A stretch of DNA of 10,000 nt from Anaeromyces robustus (lineage: Eukaryota; Neocallimastigomycota; Neocallimastigomycetes; Neocallimastigales; Neocallimastigaceae). The stretch spans positions 1-10,000 of the forward strand of contig MCFG01000138.1 of assembly GCA_002104895.1 (NCBI GenBank). Reading direction: 5' to 3'. Shown here in pieces: positions 8,344 through 10,000 of this stretch (position 1 is its first letter; each line of letters starts with the position of its first letter). The notes under the pieces were generated by a model. The model saw only the letters and a list, made by a program, of their open reading frames with translations, ran no database searches and had not been told where the DNA came from. A program made the position numbers and the translations under genes.

Positions 8344-9077
8344 ATAATAATAATAATACAAATACTAAAACTAATACTAATAATATAATAATAATACAAT
8401 AATAATAATAATAATAATAATATAACAATAATAAATAAATAAAAATATTTATATTTATTTTAAATTATATGAAATTCCATACTTCATGTAATTGAGCTCC
8501 ACACCATTCTGCTGCTTGTTTTCCAGCATGTCCATCAAATATAGCAAAATATCCTTGTCCCTCTACATCATTAAAATTGTAAAAGTATGCATGGGCATCC
8601 TTTTATATGTATATATATGAGTGTGTATTTATTTTTTGTATATTTATATATTTACATATTTATTCATTTATTTGTTTAATTATTTATATTAAATTCATAT
8701 TATGAAAATGAGTTGATTATTATTATTATTATTATTTATTATATAAAATTAAAATAATATATAAATAAAATTGTTAATATTAATTTAAATATTTTTTATA
8801 ATTAAAAATAATTTTTCTATATTATTATGATAGATGGATTATCCAATTATTAAAAAAAAAAATAATATAATACCTCCATAGTTCTTCTACAACGTTTATT
8901 TCTATCTTCTGAAAAACCAATACTGAAACCAGCTCTTTTTATTTCATTTAATAAAGTAGTATCTTCAATTTCTTCTTCTTCTTCTTCTTCTTCTTCTTTT
9001 CCATCAATAATTGAAGCAACTGGAGTATCATCATCATCTCCAAGAACAGTTGTAGTGATTTCTTTAATATCCGTCAT
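6552..9077 (-). CDS. PTC1: PP2C-family protein serine/threonine phosphatase, Ptc1-like, seven exons
   Basis: Exons in coding order: 9077-8874, 8599-8483, 8025-7843, 7641-7595, 7351-7242, 7134-7010 and 6701-6552. They total 936 bases, or 311 residues plus TAA. All introns are GT..AG and each join keeps the frame. The product removes phosphate from Ser/Thr using two bound metal ions. PP2C motifs appear in order: RRTMEDAH (64-71), FDGHAG (89-94), SGCTA (144-148), [11 protein letters not shown] (173-183), DHK (195-197), RSLGDYS (227-233), CDGIWDV (260-266) and TDN (299-301). The metal-binding Asp and Glu (Glu68, Asp69, Asp90, Asp231, Asp261, Asp300) are all present. Recalled yeast Ptc1 aligns from the RRTMEDVH motif to its last residues, including the less general FDGHAG-x-x-A-x-x-WCG and LACDG-x-WDV segments. 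Yeast Ptc1 damps the Hog1 stress MAP kinase pathway; the same role here is inferred. The first 50 residues are poorly conserved and include nine Glu in a row (28-36). There is no signal peptide or membrane segment, so it should be cytosolic or nuclear. The ATG at 9075-9077 is chosen because it gives the full domain plus a short acidic leader. Confidence 0.93.
6702..7009 (-). other. Intron 6 of the phosphatase gene, with a 92-bp TAA run
   Basis: A 308-base phase-0 intron with donor GTAAGT and acceptor AAAG, lying between ACDG and IWDV, inside one of the catalytic motifs. Plus-strand positions 6863-6954 are an almost uninterrupted (TAA)n microsatellite. The poly-Ile frames that can be read there on both strands are artefacts of this repeat. 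Confidence 0.9.
7135..7241 (-). other. Intron 5 of the phosphatase gene
   Basis: The shortest intron, 107 bases, with donor GTATGT and acceptor AATAG. It splits the Gly221 codon in [12 protein letters not shown] after its first base. It contains an (ATT)n run at 7171-7200. Confidence 0.9.
7352..7594 (-). other. Intron 4 of the phosphatase gene, dense in simple repeats
   Basis: A 243-base intron with donor GTAAAT and acceptor TATAG, splitting the Ser184 codon after its second base. Plus-strand (AAT)n at 7475-7529, an AT run at about 7540-7557 and T26 at 7558-7583 fill nearly half of it. On the coding strand the homopolymer is A26, starting 11 bases after the donor. Confidence 0.9.
7642..7842 (-). 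other. Intron 3 of the phosphatase gene
   Basis: A 201-base phase-0 intron with acceptor TATAG. Its donor, GTTAAT, is the weakest of the six, since the others begin GTA. The frame stays open past the donor for about 20 codons, ending just after [10 protein letters not shown], so an unspliced product would be truncated before the NVGDAR motif. Confidence 0.85.
8026..8482 (-). other. Intron 2 of the phosphatase gene, largely microsatellite
   Basis: A 457-base phase-0 intron, the longest, with donor GTATGG and acceptor AAAAG, between GAQLHE and NLIEIF. About 8157-8420 is compound triplet repeat (listed separately). Long poly-Tyr, poly-Leu and poly-Ile frames on the minus strand come from this repeat and are not genes. 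Confidence 0.9.
8157..8420. repeat. Compound (AAT)/(AAC) triplet repeat with higher-order structure
   Basis: On the plus strand, (AAT)n runs to about 8208, then about seven AAC units (to about 8227), then AAT again. A longer unit, TGAATAATAATAATAGG, appears at 8241 and again at 8285 (44 bases apart), with a partial third copy at 8341. The array has therefore also duplicated in larger blocks. Confidence 0.9.
8600..8873 (-). other. Intron 1 of the phosphatase gene
   Basis: A 274-base phase-0 intron with donor GTATTA and acceptor AAAAG. It falls inside the RRTME|DAH motif, between metal-site residues Glu68 and Asp69. A short (ATT)n run lies at about 8716-8736. Confidence 0.9.
8966..8998 (-). 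repeat. GAA triplet repeat coding for poly-Glu in exon 1
   Basis: The plus strand shows repeated TTC/CTT triplets, which encode nine consecutive Glu (residues 28-36) in the phosphatase N-terminal leader. It is a triplet, so length changes keep the frame. The stretch lies outside the catalytic domain. Confidence 0.85.
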
Positions 9078-10000
9078 GTTGAATTATTATATTATTATTA
9101 TTATTATTATTATTTTATTTATATTAAATTAAATTATTTTATTTTTATTTTTCCGGTTTGTTTTGTTTTATTAATTAATTATTTTAACTCTTTTAATTAT
9201 TGTTATTGTTGATTATGATTACTTTAATTATTATTTTATTTCTTAAAATATTATTTATATTATCCTTAATGTATATAATCAGTATATATTGTTGTTTAAA
9301 TATTCGTTTATTCAATACCTATTATATAAAAAATAGTTAATTAATATTTTTATATTATTATTATTATTATACTTATATAATCGTTATTATTATTGTTATT
9401 ATTACTGTTATTGTTAGTACTATTGTTATTATTATATTCGTTATTCTTACTATTTTATTATTTTTATAATTTTTATTTGCTTTATTCTTTTTATTATTTT
9501 ATTATTTCTTTTTATTTAATTTTCATTTTATTTTTATTTTTATTTTTATTTTAATTTTTCTTAACTTTTTTTATTTTTTTGTATTTTTTTTTATTTTATT
9601 ATTATTATTATTATTATTCCAAATAATCCCCCAAACAAAAATTTAAAGTTTAATTATATAAAGTTTATAATGATCTTATAAAAAAAAAATTAAATTTTAA
9701 TATAATATTATATAATATTCTATATTTATAAAATAATTCTTTATTATATAACATATATTTAAAAAATGAAAAAAAAAAAGTTTCATTTAATAAAATATAA
9801 TTAAACTAATTTATTATTTAACATTTTATTATGTCATAATTTTTGTTAATTAATTACTTTAATTACTCACAATTTGATATTTATTTTATTAATATGTTTT
9901 ATATAAATATTTTATAGTTTTTACTTTTTCTATTTATATAATTTTATTTTTTTTTCCTTTTGATTTCGCTTAATTTAATTATTTAATTTTATTTTGTCTT
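9078..10000. other. Upstream flank of the phosphatase gene, no gene seen
   Basis: Non-coding A/T-rich sequence. An (ATT)n run lies at about 9084-9114, right before the ATG, so the leader on the coding strand is rich in AAT. Positions about 9340-9620 are strongly pyrimidine-biased on the plus strand (TTATT, TTTTATT, GTTATT), with another ATT run at about 9598-9617. The promoter should lie here, but I recognise no specific site. Confidence 0.7.

Noticed and set aside
8157-8420. CRISPR-like array
   Set aside because: The repeats are contiguous triplets with no unique spacers, in a eukaryotic intron.
8051-8428. Overlapping poly-Tyr, poly-Leu and poly-Ile frames on the minus strand
   Set aside because: All three come from the triplet repeat in intron 2 in different frames, flanked by proper GT and AG splice sites.
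8850-9077. A separate 75-residue acidic protein
   Set aside because: It is exon 1 of the phosphatase gene. Its last codons (VLYYFFF) are intron sequence after the GTATTA donor, and RRTME continues into DAH in exon 2.

Overview
The window looks like nuclear DNA of a very AT-rich eukaryote. It has a multi-exon gene with GT..AG introns, long A/T homopolymers, many ATT/AAT triplet runs, and more than 4 kb between genes with almost no G or C. The best guess is an anaerobic gut fungus (Neocallimastigomycota). The phosphatase reads like a fungal Ptc1, and the secreted transglutaminase-like protein carries Asn/Asp/Glu-rich low-complexity stretches. The organism is inferred; a Dictyostelium-like genome cannot be excluded by composition alone.

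Layout, left to right. Positions 1-36 form an abrupt GC-richer patch that could be the edge of a mobile element or another gene cut by the window. Positions 37-458 are non-coding, with a TTTA microsatellite and A/T palindromes beyond the 3' end of gene 1. Gene 1 (459-2165, minus strand) is one uninterrupted 568-residue reading frame. It has a signal peptide, a transglutaminase-like domain and a hydrophobic C-terminus. The catalytic Cys is Ser and the catalytic His is Tyr, so it is probably a pseudoenzyme. Positions 2166-6551 contain no convincing gene: homopolymers, microsatellites, a perfect 34-bp palindrome, a 40-bp direct repeat and one doubtful 62-codon open frame.

Gene 2 (6552-9077, minus strand) is a PP2C-family protein serine/threonine phosphatase resembling yeast Ptc1. 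It is split into seven exons that join to 936 bases (311 residues plus stop) with every join in frame. Its metal-binding and catalytic motifs are intact. Five of its six introns carry an ATT/AAT triplet run, and intron 2 is more than half microsatellite. Positions 9078-10000 are its upstream flank: pyrimidine-rich on the plus strand, with no gene seen.

Both genes lie on the minus strand but are 4.4 kb apart, and nothing suggests they work together. One product is predicted to be cytosolic or nuclear signalling, the other secreted or surface-bound. The most interesting point is the loss of two of the three catalytic residues in the transglutaminase-like protein while the rest of the domain is retained.
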